Of a stretch of DNA of 64,000 nt, positions 1 to 9,531 are shown piece after piece. Origin of the DNA: Polynucleobacter duraquae (lineage in GTDB: Bacteria; Pseudomonadota; Gammaproteobacteria; Burkholderiales; Burkholderiaceae). The stretch spans positions 1,426,001 through 1,490,000 of the forward strand of contig NZ_CP007501.1 of NCBI RefSeq assembly GCF_000973625.1, read 5' to 3'. Made by a program: the position numbers and the translations under genes. Within the stretch, counting starts at the first letter, position 1, and every line of letters begins with the position of its first letter. The notes under the pieces were generated by a model. It searched no databases. It was not told the origin of the DNA and worked only from the letters and a program-made list of their open reading frames with translations.

Positions 1-1976
1 TCCTGCTCAACTTGCATCTCAGAGCGCTTCTCTTTGACGTCATAGACCCCGTCAATAATGTCTTTAATGCGCTTTTTAACGCCACGGGGCTCAATCCCAT
101 TAGCCTTATTGAAGGCAATTTGTTTGGTACGGCGACGCTCCGTTTCGCCCATCGCCCGCTTCATGGAGTCGGTAATACGGTCGGCATACAAAATCGCCTT
201 ACCTTTGACGTTTCGTGCCGCTCTACCAATGGTTTGAATCAAACTGCGCTCAGAACGCAAGAAGCCCTCTTTATCTGCATCCAAAATGGCGACTAGAGAG
301 ACCTCTGGAATATCTAGGCCCTCGCGTAATAAATTAATACCTACCAATACGTCAAAGACACCTAAACGTAAGTCACGCAGAATTTCCACTCTCTCCACCG
401 TATCAATATCGGAGTGTACGTAGCGTACCTTTACTCCGTTATCCGATAAGTAATCCGTGAGTTGCTCAGCCATACGTTTTGTTAATACCGTTACTAAAAC
501 ACGCTCATGGACTTTGACTCGCTCATGAATCTGATTCAGCAAATCATCTACCTGAGTACTTGCTGGCAATACTTCAATTTCTGGGTCGACCAATCCGGTT
601 GGTCTTGCTACTTGCTCTACCACTTGTCCGGTGTGCGTATTTTCATAATCAGCCGGTGTTGCAGAAACAAAGACGGTTTGACGCATTTTGGTTTCAAACT
701 CAGTAAATTTGAGTGGGCGGTTATCCATTGCTGAAGGCAAGCGGAATCCAAACTCTACTAAGGTATGTTTGCGAGACTTGTCGCCGTTGTACATCGCATT
801 GAGCTGACCGATGAGGACATGACTCTCATCTAAAAACATGAGTGCATCATTGGGCAGGTAGTCGACCAAGGTAGGCGGCGCCTCACCAGGCATAGCGCCT
901 GAGAGGTGGCGGGAATAGTTCTCAATGCCTTTGCAGAAGCCTAATTCGTTGAGCATCTCTAGGTCAAAGCGGGTACGCTGCTCTAAACGCTGCGCTTCAA
1001 CCAGCTTACCGTCTTTTACAAATTCATCTAAGCGAATGCGTAACTCTGCTTTGATCGTTTCAATTGCTTTGAGAACCGTATCACGCGGCGTGACGTAGTG
1101 CGAGCTTGGATAAACGGTAAAGCGTGGAATCTTCTGACGAATTTTTCCAGTGAGTGGATCAAAGAATTGCAAGCTCTCGATAACATCATCGAAGAGCTCA
1201 ACGCGTACGGCTAATTCATTATGCTCAGCCGGAAAAATATCAATCGTGTCGCCCCGAACTCGGAAAACACCACGCTTAAAGTCGGTTTCATTGCGATCGT
1301 ATTGCATCGCAATTAAGCGCATCAAAATATCGCGCTGACTCATCTTGTCGCCAGGACGTAAAGTCATCACCATGCTGTGATAGTCGCCTGGATTACCAAT
1401 ACCGTAAATTGCGGATACGGTTGCTACGATGATGACATCTCGTCGCTCTAATAAACTCTTGGTAGCAGACAGTCGCATTTGCTCGATATGCTCATTGATT
1501 GATGAATCCTTTTCAATAAACAAATCGCGTGTCGGAACGTAGGCCTCCGGCTGGTAGTAATCGTAGTAACTAACAAAGTACTCCACCGCATTTTTAGGGA
1601 AGAATTCCCGAAACTCACTATAGAGCTGGGCAGCTAGGGTCTTGTTTGGGGCAAAAATGATGGCGGGACGACCTGTTATGGCAATCACATTAGCCATAGT
1701 GAAGGTCTTACCCGAGCCAGTCACGCCCAACAGCGTCTGAAAGGTCAACCCATCCTCAATACCAGCCACTAACGCATCAATTGCGGCCGGCTGATCGCCT
1801 GCGGGCGGAAATGGCTGATAGAGCTGAAACGGGGAATCTGGGAAGGAAACGAATTTAGCTGGGTTTAAATCGTGGCCTACCTCGCCCAAAGGATCGGCTA
1901 CAGGGGTTTTCTTGCTTTCGGCAACTGGGGAATTCGAGGAAGTTTTAGGCAACTTGGGGGGCATCTCAGCTATCAT
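1..1976 (-). CDS. uvrB: UvrABC excinuclease subunit B, truncated by window edge
   Basis: UvrB is the DNA-damage-verifying helicase subunit of nucleotide excision repair; it is loaded by UvrA and recruits UvrC. Translating the minus strand from ATG 1976 gives [11 protein letters not shown]..., then Walker A GVTGSGKT, the [13 protein letters not shown] beta-hairpin region and the helicase motifs DESHV and IGRAARN. About 658 codons are present; the C-terminal UvrC-interacting tail (perhaps 40-50 residues) lies beyond base 1. A second in-frame ATG at 1964 is an alternative start. It is divergent from the aminotransferase at 2126 across a roughly 150-base gap in which I could not find a CTGT-N8-ACAG LexA box. 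Its partner uvrC is elsewhere in the window (44297-46237). Confidence 0.97.
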   Translation of the reverse strand, partial: MIAEMPPKLPKTSSNSPVAESKKTPVADPLGEVGHDLNPAKFVSFPDSPFQLYQPFPPAGDQPAAIDALVAGIEDGLTFQTLLGVTGSGKTFTMANVIAITGRPAIIFAPNKTLAAQLYSEFREFFPKNAVEYFVSYYDYYQPEAYVPTRDLFIEKDSSINEHIEQMRLSATKSLLERRDVIIVATVSAIYGIGNPGDYHSMVMTLRPGDKMSQRDILMRLIAMQYDRNETDFKRGVFRVRGDTIDIFPAEHNELAVRVELFDDVIESLQFFDPLTGKIRQKIPRFTVYPSSHYVTPRDTVLKAIETIKAELRIRLDEFVKDGKLVEAQRLEQRTRFDLEMLNELGFCKGIENYSRHLSGAMPGEAPPTLVDYLPNDALMFLDESHVLIGQLNAMYNGDKSRKHTLVEFGFRLPSAMDNRPLKFTEFETKMRQTVFVSATPADYENTHTGQVVEQVARPTGLVDPEIEVLPASTQVDDLLNQIHERVKVHERVLVTVLTKRMAEQLTDYLSDNGVKVRYVHSDIDTVERVEILRDLRLGVFDVLVGINLLREGLDIPEVSLVAILDADKEGFLRSERSLIQTIGRAARNVKGKAILYADRITDSMKRAMGETERRRTKQIAFNKANGIEPRGVKKRIKDIIDGVYDVKEKRSEMQVEQ

Positions 1977-2125
1977 TTCAACTGTAAGTTTTAGTTCACA
2001 GCGAATTTTGTACAAACATCGATTTTGCCGTTTTTATTTAGAAATAGTTGAATCTAGCCTCAAAAACAGCCACTCAAAGCAAATTTAACTGAAAAATTCC
2101 CTTATCCACCCTTTCTGACCATCAA

Positions 2126-3325
2126 ATGAACCTTTTTACTTCAGTCCAGCTAGCCCCTAAAGACCCTATTTTTGGCCTCACAGAAGCCTATGTCGCCGAT
2201 CAACGTGCAGACAAGGTCAACCTAGGTGTTGGCGTGTACTACACCGACGAAGGCAAGGTACCTCTTTTGAAGGCAGTGATTCAGGCCGAAGAGGCGATTG
2301 TTGCAAAGCACTCACCGCGTAGCTACATTCCAATCGAAGGTCCAAACCCTTACAACAGCGCAGTTCAGAACTTATTATTTGGCGCTGACTCCTCGCTCAT
2401 CAAAGATGGTCGCGTGGTTACCGCCGAGTGCCTTGGTGGAACTGGCGCGTTGCGAGTTGGCGCTGACTTCATTAAGCGCCTCAACTTAAATGCTCCTTGT
2501 GCAATCAGTAATCCAACCTGGGAAAATCACCGCGGCATTTTTGAATCTGCTGGCTTTGAGGTAGTTGAGTACACCTACTTCGATGGCAAAACCCGCGGCG
2601 TAGATTTTGATGGCATGGTGAAGTCTTTAGAGTCTTTCCCAAAGTACACCACCGTATTACTTCACGCTTGCTGCCACAACCCAACTGGTGCAGACATTAC
2701 CGAAGCGCAATGGCGTCAAGTGATCGATATCTGTAAAGCGAAAGACCTCATTCCATTTTTAGATATGGCCTACCAAGGCTTTGCTGATGGTATTGAGAAA
2801 GATGGCATTGCTGTGCGCTTGTTTGCAGAGTCCGGCATGTCTTTCTTTGTATCGAGCTCCTTCTCCAAATCGTTCTCGCTTTATGGTGAACGCGTTGGCG
2901 CTTTGTCTATCGTGACGCAAAGCAAAGATGAGTCTACTCGTGTGCTCTCTCAATTGAAGCGCGTGATTCGTACAAATTATTCCAATCCTCCAACGCACGG
3001 CGCTGCAATTGCAGCCGCTGTTTTGAATTCACCAGAACTCAGACAGCTTTGGGAAGATGAGCTAGCTGAAATGCGTGATCGCATCAAAGCGATGCGTCAT
3101 GGATTGGTTGAAAAATTAGCTGCTGCTGGCGTTAAGCAAGACTTTGCTTTCATTGAAGCTCAGCGTGGCATGTTTTCTTACTCCGGATTAAGCGCCGAAC
3201 AAGTAGAGCGCCTACAAAAGGAAGATGGTATTTATGCCCTTTCCACGGGTCGTATTTGTGTAGCTGCTCTTAATACCAAAAATATTGATAAGGTAGCTCA
3301 AGCAATTGCCCGCGTATTGGCTTAA
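2126..3325 (+). CDS. tyrB: Aromatic/aspartate aminotransferase (class I, PLP)
   Basis: A 399-residue fold-type I aminotransferase of the AspC/TyrB group, transferring amino groups between aspartate or aromatic amino acids and 2-oxoacids in the cytoplasm. Visible landmarks are the N-terminal ADKVNLGVGVYY segment, HNPTGAD near 184-190, Asp213 (FLDMAYQGF), which would hold the PLP pyridine nitrogen, and the Schiff-base lysine Lys248 in SFSKSF. Length is normal for the family. Sequence alone cannot decide between aspartate and aromatic specificity; the symbol follows common betaproteobacterial naming. It starts at ATG 2126 and is followed 42 bases later by phaZ on the same strand. Confidence 0.85.
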   Translation: MNLFTSVQLAPKDPIFGLTEAYVADQRADKVNLGVGVYYTDEGKVPLLKAVIQAEEAIVAKHSPRSYIPIEGPNPYNSAVQNLLFGADSSLIKDGRVVTAECLGGTGALRVGADFIKRLNLNAPCAISNPTWENHRGIFESAGFEVVEYTYFDGKTRGVDFDGMVKSLESFPKYTTVLLHACCHNPTGADITEAQWRQVIDICKAKDLIPFLDMAYQGFADGIEKDGIAVRLFAESGMSFFVSSSFSKSFSLYGERVGALSIVTQSKDESTRVLSQLKRVIRTNYSNPPTHGAAIAAAVLNSPELRQLWEDELAEMRDRIKAMRHGLVEKLAAAGVKQDFAFIEAQRGMFSYSGLSAEQVERLQKEDGIYALSTGRICVAALNTKNIDKVAQAIARVLA

Positions 3326-3367
3326 AAGCAAGTAATCAGCGGTTACACTGGATTATCAGGAGGCATC

Positions 3368-4666
3368 ATGCTTTATCAGTTACACGAATTTCAAAAAGCC
3401 TTACTTCAACCAATGAGCTCATGGGCTCGCGCTGCATCTGAAGCATTTATCAATGCTTCCAATCCAGCATCAAAGGTTCCGGGATCTGAACGTTTAGCTG
3501 CAAGTTATGAACTGCTCCATCGTCTTGGTAAAGACTATAAAAAACCAGAATTTGGTATCCGCTCAGTACAGGCGCATGGTCGCGAAGTAGCGATTCATGA
3601 AAGAACGATTGTTGCCAAACCGTTTTGTAATTTAATTCGCTTTAAGCGTTTTTCCGATGATCTTGATGCCATCAAAAAACTTAAGGGCGACCCAGCGGTC
3701 TTAGTAGTGGCTCCTCTGTCTGGTCACCACTCTACATTACTACGCGATACTGTACGCACCCTGTTGCAAGATCATAAGGTTTACATTACCGACTGGATTG
3801 ATGCTCGCATTGTCCCTGCTGAAGACGGCAGCTTTAGCTTGGATGACTACGTTCACTACATACAAGATTTCATTCGCGCTATTGGTGCAGATGATTTACA
3901 CGTGATCTCGGTATGTCAACCAACCGTTCCTACTTTGGGTGCAATCTCATTGATGGCCTCTGCCGGTGAGAAAACGCCCGCTTCAATGATCATGATGGGC
4001 GGTCCGATTGATGCGCGCAAATCACCAACTGCTGTTAACAACTTGGCCGATCAAAAGTCCTATGACTGGTTTGAAAGTCATGTGATTTACAAGGTACCGC
4101 CAAGCTATCCAGGCGCTGGTCGTAAGGTTTATCCAGGCTTTTTACAACACACTGGCTTTATTGCCATGAACCCACAAAATCACATGCAGTCACATTGGGA
4201 TTTTTTCCAAAACTTGGTGCGTGGCGATGAACAAGACGCTGCATCCCATATTCGTTTTTATGATGAATACAACGCAGTACTAGATATGGATGCGCAATAT
4301 TATCTAGATACCATTAAGACGGTTTTCCAAGACTATGCTTTGCCGAACGGTACATGGGCGGTATCAGGCGATTTAGTTAAACCACAAGATATTAAGAAAA
4401 CTGCGCTTCTCACTGTTGAAGGCGAGTTAGACGATATCTCCGGTAGCGGACAGACTCGCGCTGCACATGCCTTGTGTGCAGGAATTCCGAAAGCCGATAA
4501 GGATCACTACGAAGTTGCTGGCGCTGGCCACTATGGCATTTTCTCTGGTCGCCGTTGGCGCGAGAAGGTGTATCCAAAGATTAAATCGTTTATTCGTGAA
4601 CACCAGGGCGTGCAAAAGAAAACTCGTGCTAGACCTCCGAAACTAGAAGGCTCAAAGTCTGCATAA
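3368..4666 (+). CDS. phaZ: Intracellular poly(3-hydroxybutyrate) depolymerase, PhaZ1 type
   Basis: A 432-residue protein of the PhaZa1 family that degrades native PHB granules in the cytoplasm. The lipase-box equivalent reads SVCQPT, with a cysteine nucleophile at 183 in place of serine; Asp355 (EGELD) and His388 (GAGHYG) complete the triad. These positions coincide with the Cys183/Asp355/His388 triad as I recall it for the Ralstonia eutropha enzyme. An AGGAGG-like Shine-Dalgarno (caggaggcatcatg) fixes the start at 3368. The presence of this gene implies the organism stores or can use PHB; no phaC or phasin gene lies in this window. A strong UUCG-capped hairpin follows the stop. Confidence 0.93.
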   Translation: MLYQLHEFQKALLQPMSSWARAASEAFINASNPASKVPGSERLAASYELLHRLGKDYKKPEFGIRSVQAHGREVAIHERTIVAKPFCNLIRFKRFSDDLDAIKKLKGDPAVLVVAPLSGHHSTLLRDTVRTLLQDHKVYITDWIDARIVPAEDGSFSLDDYVHYIQDFIRAIGADDLHVISVCQPTVPTLGAISLMASAGEKTPASMIMMGGPIDARKSPTAVNNLADQKSYDWFESHVIYKVPPSYPGAGRKVYPGFLQHTGFIAMNPQNHMQSHWDFFQNLVRGDEQDAASHIRFYDEYNAVLDMDAQYYLDTIKTVFQDYALPNGTWAVSGDLVKPQDIKKTALLTVEGELDDISGSGQTRAAHALCAGIPKADKDHYEVAGAGHYGIFSGRRWREKVYPKIKSFIREHQGVQKKTRARPPKLEGSKSA

Positions 4667-4673
4667 ATCAGCG

Positions 4674-4703
4674 GCGCGACTTTCGAGTCGCGCTTCTAGT
4701 TTT
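4674..4703 (+). terminator. Hairpin terminator after phaZ
   Basis: Bases 4674-4681 (GCGCGACT) pair perfectly with 4686-4693 (AGTCGCGC) around a UUCG tetraloop, followed by the T-rich TTCTAGTTTT. The stem is very stable but the T-run is interrupted, so termination may be partial and could leave some read-through into the ferredoxin gene. Confidence 0.7.
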
Positions 4704-4720
4704 AGGGCTCACCAATTGCA

Positions 4721-5413
4721 ATGAATATGAAGCAGACGAGAGAACTTGCAGATCGTCTCGAGGATATCCTTCCTCAAACCCAATGCACTAAATGCAGCTA
4801 CCCAGATTGCCGAGCTTATGCACAAGCAATGGCCACTGGCGAGGCTTTGCCTAACCGTTGCCCTCCTGGCGGCGTAGAGGGCATTGTGCGGCTGAGCGCA
4901 ATTCTGACTCCCATATTTCCTCAAGATGCGTTTGAACTACACCCCAGCATTGATCCTGAGTGTGGCTTAGAGCGCCCTAGACCTGTTGCATTCATCGACC
5001 CTAAGACTTGTATTGGTTGCACGCTTTGTATTCAAGCTTGCCCTGTAGATGCGATTGTGGGTGCCTCTAAGCAAATGCATGTTGTCTTGAGTGATTGGTG
5101 CACGGGTTGTGATCTCTGTATTCCTCCTTGCCCTGTAGACTGCATCACTATGCAAGATGTCACTGACCAAAAGACTGGCTGGGATGCCTGGTCTCCAGAT
5201 TTGGCGGACGCAGCGCGCGCAAGATATGCAGCTCGTAATGTCCGATTGGATCGCGAGCAACGTGACAATGATGAGCGACTAGCAAAGAAAGCTGCTGCCA
5301 AACTAGTTGCAGTAAACGCAGAGAATCCCGATTCAGAAGAAGCCCGAAAAGAGCAGGAAAGAAAGCGAGCCATCATCGCCGCAGCAATCGCGCGAGCTCA
5401 GCAACAAAAATGA
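4721..5413 (+). CDS. RnfB-like ferredoxin-type iron-sulfur protein
   Basis: A 230-residue RnfB-family protein without the N-terminal membrane anchor of true RnfB. Order: a 4Fe-4S (Fer4_21-like) motif with Cys22, Cys25, Cys30 and Cys47; then two ferredoxin CxxCxxCxxxCP motifs (CIGCTLCIQACP and CTGCDLCIPPCP); then a charged Lys/Arg/Glu/Ala-rich helical tail from about 165. In many betaproteobacteria such a stand-alone RnfB sits directly before nth, as here, with a 4-base ATGA overlap. An electron-transfer role is likely; a specific partner cannot be read from the sequence, and no other rnf genes are in the window. MNMK gives two possible starts, 4721 and 4727. Confidence 0.85.
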   Translation: MNMKQTRELADRLEDILPQTQCTKCSYPDCRAYAQAMATGEALPNRCPPGGVEGIVRLSAILTPIFPQDAFELHPSIDPECGLERPRPVAFIDPKTCIGCTLCIQACPVDAIVGASKQMHVVLSDWCTGCDLCIPPCPVDCITMQDVTDQKTGWDAWSPDLADAARARYAARNVRLDREQRDNDERLAKKAAAKLVAVNAENPDSEEARKEQERKRAIIAAAIARAQQQK

Positions 5414-6069
5414 TGAATCTCGAAAAGCGCCAAGCTTTCTTTGAGCTACTCAGGGAAAACAATCCCCATCCAGAAACCGAATTGGAATATAGCTCTCCGT
5501 TTGAACTGCTCATTGCTGTATTACTATCGGCACAAGCAACTGATATTTCAGTAAACAAAGGTACGCGTCAGCTATTTAAGCTTGCCAACACGCCCCAAGC
5601 CCTTCTGGATCTGGGCGAGCAAGGTGTGAAGCCTTTTATCCAACACATTGGCTTATTCAACTCCAAGGGCAAGCATATTCAAGAGACCTGTCGACTACTG
5701 CTTGAAAAGCATGGTGGCGAAGTGCCTCAAAATCGCGAAGAGCTAGAGTTGCTCCCAGGCGTTGGCAGAAAGACTGCGAACGTGATTCTCAATACCGCCT
5801 TTGGTCAACCCACTATGGCTGTCGATACCCATATTTTTAGAGTCTCAAACCGAACTGGTTTAGCACCCGGTAAAGATGTTCTGAAAGTTGAAAAACAATT
5901 ACTCAAGCGCATCCCAAAAGAGTTTTTAATGGATGCGCATCATTGGCTTATTCTGCATGGCCGATATACCTGCAAAGCCCGTAGTCCGGATTGTGAGCAA
6001 TGTATTGTTGAGCCTCTCTGCGGCTTTAAACAGAAAACTGGTAAAGGAAAAGTTCGTGGCAATATTTAA
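5410..6069 (+). CDS. nth: Endonuclease III (DNA glycosylase/AP lyase)
   Basis: A 219-residue base-excision repair glycosylase for oxidised pyrimidines. The helix-hairpin-helix LPGVGRKTANV carries the catalytic lysine (Lys121), followed by the catalytic aspartate in AVDTHIFRV (Asp139); these match Lys120/Asp138 of E. coli plus one because of the MM start. The C-terminal 4Fe-4S cluster ligands follow the C-x6-C-x2-C-x5-C pattern (CKARSPDCEQCIVEPLC). Its start overlaps the stop of the RnfB-like gene by 4 bases, and its end overlaps the DUF1841 gene, so the three are probably one transcript with translational coupling. Confidence 0.96.
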   Translation: MMNLEKRQAFFELLRENNPHPETELEYSSPFELLIAVLLSAQATDISVNKGTRQLFKLANTPQALLDLGEQGVKPFIQHIGLFNSKGKHIQETCRLLLEKHGGEVPQNREELELLPGVGRKTANVILNTAFGQPTMAVDTHIFRVSNRTGLAPGKDVLKVEKQLLKRIPKEFLMDAHHWLILHGRYTCKARSPDCEQCIVEPLCGFKQKTGKGKVRGNI

Positions 6070-6487
6070 TCCGACCCGCGAAGAGGTAAGACGCTTTTTT
6101 TGCGACACCTGGAAGAAGAAAACTGGAGATCAAATTCTGTCGCCAATGGAAACGCTTGCTAGCGATTGGATGGGTGAGCACCCCGAATATCATGCCCTCC
6201 TAGCTGATCCAGAGGGGGCAATTGCGCAAGACTATACGCCAGAGCGTGGTGAGACCAATCCCTTCTTGCACCTCTCCATGCACTTGTCGATTAGCGAACA
6301 AACCTCGATTGATCAACCCCCAGGTATTAAAGAAGTTTCTGAAAAGTTAGCAAAGAAACGGGGCTCTGCACATGAAGCTCAGCACGCCATGATGGAATGT
6401 CTAGGACAGGTGATGTGGGAAGCGCAACGTGAGGGGCAAGCACTCAGCCCCGAGAAATATCTTGAGGCACTTCAGAAATTAATCTAG
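6056..6487 (+). CDS. DUF1841 family protein
   Basis: I place the start at GTG 6056 (VAIFNPTREEVRRFF), preceded by GGAAAAG, because family members begin close to a FNPSREQ-like segment; this gives 143 residues. An open frame extends upstream to 5933 inside nth but does not look like part of the protein. The product is soluble and acidic, with NPFLHLSMHLSISEQ in the middle and a C-terminal EAQHAMMECLGQVMWEAQ helix. The family is known only as a domain of unknown function common next to nth in betaproteobacteria. It overlaps nth by 14 bases and meets the convergent exporter gene with a 4-base overlap. Confidence 0.85.
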   Translation: MAIFNPTREEVRRFFCDTWKKKTGDQILSPMETLASDWMGEHPEYHALLADPEGAIAQDYTPERGETNPFLHLSMHLSISEQTSIDQPPGIKEVSEKLAKKRGSAHEAQHAMMECLGQVMWEAQREGQALSPEKYLEALQKLI

Positions 6488-7365
6488 TAACTTCGCTTCA
6501 CGAGCATTCGCTTGCTCAAAATGACGGTGGAGACAACCAAAAAAGCAAAGACCATATTCATTAAGGTGATGCGGTCATCCAAGAAAAAGCTTGATGCCAG
6601 CAGCGTACAAAAAGGCTGGATCAATTGCACTTGGCTGACTCTTGCAATTCCACCGATGGCAAGACCTTCGTACCAAAAGAAAAAGCCCAAGTACATCGGA
6701 AATATACTGAGGTATACAAAGCTTGTCCAAGCAACTACATCAGCACCCCAATACGATGAAGAAAATGTGAAGTAAGTTGCCACGATATTAATAGGTAATG
6801 AAATCACTAGCGCCCAAGAAATTACTACGCGCGGGTTCATCTTTCGAGATAACTCCCCGCCCTCTACATATCCTACGCAAGCACAAATGCCGCCCAGTAC
6901 TAGCAGGATATCTATATAGGTAAAACTTCCAGAACTTTTAAGAAGGGCATACATCATTACCAATGCAGCACCCAAGATGGATACGAGCCAAAAACCGATC
7001 GAGGGGCGCTCTTTGAAGCGGATGACTCCGATCACTGTAGTAGCTAAGGGCATCATCCCCAAAATAACGGCGCCATGAGAGGATGAACCCTCCTTCATGG
7101 CCAGTGTAGTAAAGATTGGAAACCCAAAAACTACACCTAGTGCAATCACAGCAAATTTCGCTAAGTCAGTTTTACTGGGGAGCGGTACTTGCTTATACGC
7201 AAGATAGCTTAAAGCAACTAAACCAGCTAAAGAAGCTCTACCAAAAGCAATGAAGTAAGGATTGAAGCTTTCAACGGTAATCTTACTTACCGGCAAGGTG
7301 AGACTAAAAACGAGAATGCCAATAAAGCCAATGAGCATTCCCTTAGTTTCTTTATTCACTATCAA
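6484..7365 (-). CDS. DMT-superfamily (EamA) inner-membrane transporter
   Basis: A 293-residue protein of ten predicted hydrophobic helices in two EamA repeats, the layout of drug/metabolite exporters of the RhaT/YdcZ type. The first repeat starts at GMLIGFIGILVFSLTLPVSK and the second near IDILLVLGGICACVGYV. Substrate cannot be inferred. It is convergent to the DUF1841 gene (4-base overlap of stops) and co-oriented with the HIT-protein gene 31 bases upstream, with which it may be co-transcribed. The N-terminus MIVNKETKG is cytoplasmic and lacks a cleavable signal. Confidence 0.85.
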   Translation of the reverse strand: MIVNKETKGMLIGFIGILVFSLTLPVSKITVESFNPYFIAFGRASLAGLVALSYLAYKQVPLPSKTDLAKFAVIALGVVFGFPIFTTLAMKEGSSSHGAVILGMMPLATTVIGVIRFKERPSIGFWLVSILGAALVMMYALLKSSGSFTYIDILLVLGGICACVGYVEGGELSRKMNPRVVISWALVISLPINIVATYFTFSSSYWGADVVAWTSFVYLSIFPMYLGFFFWYEGLAIGGIARVSQVQLIQPFCTLLASSFFLDDRITLMNMVFAFLVVSTVILSKRMLVKRSY

Positions 7366-7396
7366 CCTTGGGGGAGAAAAACACTACTGAACAATT

Positions 7397-7837
7397 TTAG
7401 GAAAGTGTAGCAATGGCAGCTTTGATTACTGCAGGCAGTTGACTTGCAAGTTGCTGACGTTCGGCTAGCTTACTGAGAGATAGCTCTTGAACTCTTTTTG
7501 ACCAAGCCGATCCCGGAAAGAAAGCATCGTCCTTATATCTGGGAATCACATGCCAATGTATGTGGGGAACCATATTGCCTAAGGCTGCAATATTGACCTT
7601 ATCTGGACACATCGCATGCCTTATCGCTTCCTCTACCGCAAAGACTAGGGACATCAGGTGTTCGCGCTCACCACGGGTGAGATCAGTCATTTCAGCGACA
7701 TGATGATTCCAGATGACCCTACAAAAGCCAGGCAGATCAGGATCATTTACCAAGATGATTCTGCAATCATCCCCGCGCCAAATTAATTGACCCTCTTCAG
7801 GTTTAAGCTCTTCTTTACAGAGTACGCAATTAGTCAT
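7397..7837 (-). CDS. HIT family nucleotide-binding protein
   Basis: A 146-residue histidine-triad protein. The triad is HIHWHVIPR (His92, His94, His96, the last being the nucleophile of the family), and two N-terminal cysteines CVLC resemble the zinc pair of some HIT proteins. Such proteins hydrolyse or transfer AMP from phosphoramidate or dinucleotide substrates. The true substrate here is not known. Transcribed toward the DMT exporter gene; separated from aceA upstream by a clear terminator, so it is not co-transcribed with aceA. Confidence 0.88.
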   Translation of the reverse strand: MTNCVLCKEELKPEEGQLIWRGDDCRIILVNDPDLPGFCRVIWNHHVAEMTDLTRGEREHLMSLVFAVEEAIRHAMCPDKVNIAALGNMVPHIHWHVIPRYKDDAFFPGSAWSKRVQELSLSKLAERQQLASQLPAVIKAAIATLS

Positions 7838-7846
7838 GGGAAGAAT

Positions 7847-7896
7847 GTAAACGAAAACGGCATCTAAGTCACCCTTATGGGGTAATTTAGATGCCG
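7847..7896 (-). terminator. Rho-independent terminator of aceA
   Basis: CGGCATCTAA (7858-7867) pairs with TTTAGATGCCG (7886-7896). Read on the minus strand, the stem is followed by CGTTTTCGTTT, a U-rich tail. It lies directly downstream of aceA and upstream of the HIT gene. Confidence 0.8.
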
Positions 7897-7950
7897 CGAC
7901 AGTAAGGGTAGATTCTTTTACTGTTCTATTACGAACTACTTAGGGATTAC

Positions 7951-9249
7951 TTAGTGAAACTGCTCTTCCTCTGTAGAACCAGTCAACGCAGTGACTGAAG
8001 ACTTACCACCTTGAATTACCGTAGTGACATCGTCGAAGTAACCAGTACCTACTTCCTGCTGATGCGATACGAATGTGTAACCACGATCACGAGCAGCGAA
8101 TTCTGGCTCTTGTACTTTCTCGATATAAGCAGTCATACCGCGCTGCATGTAGTCTTGAGCTAAGTCGAACATGTTGTACCACATAGAGTGAATACCAGCC
8201 AAAGTGATGAACTGATACTTGTAACCCATTGCACCTAATTCGCGCTGGAACTTCGCAATCGTTACATCATCCAAGTTCTTCTTCCAATTGAAAGATGGTG
8301 AGCAGTTGTAAGCCAACATCTTGCCTGGGAACTTCGCACGAATTGCTTCAGCGAACTGACGAGCAAACTCGAGATCAGGAGTACCTGTTTCGCACCACAC
8401 CATATCAGCGTAAGCAGCATATGCCAATCCACGAGAGATCGCTTGATCCAAGCCCTTACGTGTTTTATAAAAGCCTTCTGGAGTTCGCTCACCAGTCAAG
8501 AATGGCTTGTCATTTGCATCGTAATCAGATGTCAACAAGTCAGCAGCTTCAGCATCAGTACGAGCCAAGATGATGGTTGAAACACCCATTACGTCAGCAG
8601 CCAAACGTGCAGAAATCAATTTCTGCACTGACTCAGCCGTAGGTAACAATACTTTGCCACCCAAGTGACCGCACTTCTTAACGGAAGACAGCTGATCTTC
8701 GAAGTGAACACCAGCAGCACCCTGCTTGATTAGTGCCTTACTTAATTCAAATGCATTCAATACGCCACCGAAACCAGCTTCAGCATCGGCAACGATAGGA
8801 GCAAAATATTCGATATAGCCAGCATCGCCCTTATAGATACCTTTAGCGGTTTGGATCTCATCTGCACGTTGAAATGAGTTATTAATACGCTCAACCATCT
8901 TTGGAACTGAGTCAACTGGATACAGAGATTGATCTGGATACATTGCTGCGTAAGAGTTACCATCAGCAGCAACCTGCCAACCTGACAAGTAGATGGCTTG
9001 AACGCCAGCCTTAACTTGTTGCATTGCCTGTCCACCAGTCAAAGCACCTAAACAGTTCACGTAAGCTTCGTTATTCACCAATTCCCAAAGACGCTCTGCG
9101 CCATGTTTGGCTAGTGTGTGCTCAATCTTTAATGAACCACGGAGACGAACAACGTCCTCAGCCGTGTAACCACGTTTAATGCCTTTCCAGCGTGGATTGG
9201 TATCCCAGTCTTTTTGTAATGCTGCAATTTCTGCTTTGCGATCTGCCAT
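7951..9249 (-). CDS. aceA: Isocitrate lyase
   Basis: A 432-residue isocitrate lyase, cleaving isocitrate to glyoxylate and succinate in the glyoxylate bypass. The catalytic signature KKCGH is at 191-195 (nucleophilic region Cys193), with the Mg-binding [10 protein letters not shown] just before it. Length matches the bacterial AceA subgroup. The start ATG 9249 has an AGGGAGAAA Shine-Dalgarno. Malate synthase is not in this window. Upstream lie 280 bases of AT-rich sequence with two 8-3-8 palindromes (annotated separately) that could control it. Glyoxylate bypass plus PHB use in one neighbourhood fits growth on acetate or fatty acids, which is an inference. Confidence 0.97.
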   Translation of the reverse strand: MADRKAEIAALQKDWDTNPRWKGIKRGYTAEDVVRLRGSLKIEHTLAKHGAERLWELVNNEAYVNCLGALTGGQAMQQVKAGVQAIYLSGWQVAADGNSYAAMYPDQSLYPVDSVPKMVERINNSFQRADEIQTAKGIYKGDAGYIEYFAPIVADAEAGFGGVLNAFELSKALIKQGAAGVHFEDQLSSVKKCGHLGGKVLLPTAESVQKLISARLAADVMGVSTIILARTDAEAADLLTSDYDANDKPFLTGERTPEGFYKTRKGLDQAISRGLAYAAYADMVWCETGTPDLEFARQFAEAIRAKFPGKMLAYNCSPSFNWKKNLDDVTIAKFQRELGAMGYKYQFITLAGIHSMWYNMFDLAQDYMQRGMTAYIEKVQEPEFAARDRGYTFVSHQQEVGTGYFDDVTTVIQGGKSSVTALTGSTEEEQFH

Positions 9250-9281
9250 GTTTTTCTCCCTAAGTTAAACAAGTACATCCA

Positions 9282-9300
9282 ATATTGAGACACTCAATAT
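9282..9300. repeat. Perfect palindrome in aceA leader (8-3-8)
   Basis: ATATTGAG-ACA-CTCAATAT, a perfect inverted repeat 33 bases upstream of the aceA start codon. There is no T-run, so it is not a terminator; its position suits an operator or a leader hairpin controlling aceA. The binding protein is unknown. Confidence 0.6.
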
Positions 9301-9501
9301 AGACAATGAAGTCTTATGTCTTATATAAGAGTTTAAGTACTTAAGAAAAGCATGCAAGAACTATTTCAGTATTAATTGAAATAAATTAGTTCAATAAATT
9401 CAATTACTTGAAATTATATTTTTATAATGTGAAATACAAATCCAATCGGCGAAATAACGCCTAGCTTGAAATGTTGCACTGCATTTTGCGTATAGGAATG
9501 A

Positions 9502-9520
9502 CTTTTCACATTGTGAAAAG
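9502..9520. repeat. Perfect palindrome between aceA region and MFS gene (8-3-8)
   Basis: CTTTTCAC-ATT-GTGAAAAG, a perfect inverted repeat with the same 8-3-8 geometry as the one at 9282 but different sequence. A half-site-like ATGTGAAAT also occurs near 9427-9435. It lies 11 bases after the MFS stop codon, without a T-run on the minus strand, so an operator is more likely than a terminator. Confidence 0.55.
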
Positions 9521-9531
9521 AATTGGAGGTT

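Larger units (their letters stand above)
9250..9531 (-). promoter_or_regulatory. AT-rich aceA upstream region
   Basis: The 282 bases between aceA and the MFS gene are the longest non-coding stretch in the window apart from edges. They are conspicuously A/T-rich compared with flanking genes. On the minus strand there is a TATAAT-like hexamer in AAATATAATTTC (about 9411-9422), preceded by a TTGTAT-like hexamer at roughly 15 bases, a plausible but unproven aceA promoter. The region contains no ORF that I can support. Confidence 0.45.

Noticed and set aside
1977-2125. LexA box for uvrB
   Set aside because: CTGT and ACAG occur at 1982 and 1998 but are 12 bases apart instead of 8; no other candidate in the gap.
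8262-9035. Open frames on both strands inside aceA
   Set aside because: Overlap a full-length isocitrate lyase, have no ribosome sites and biased, low-quality sequence; typical shadows.
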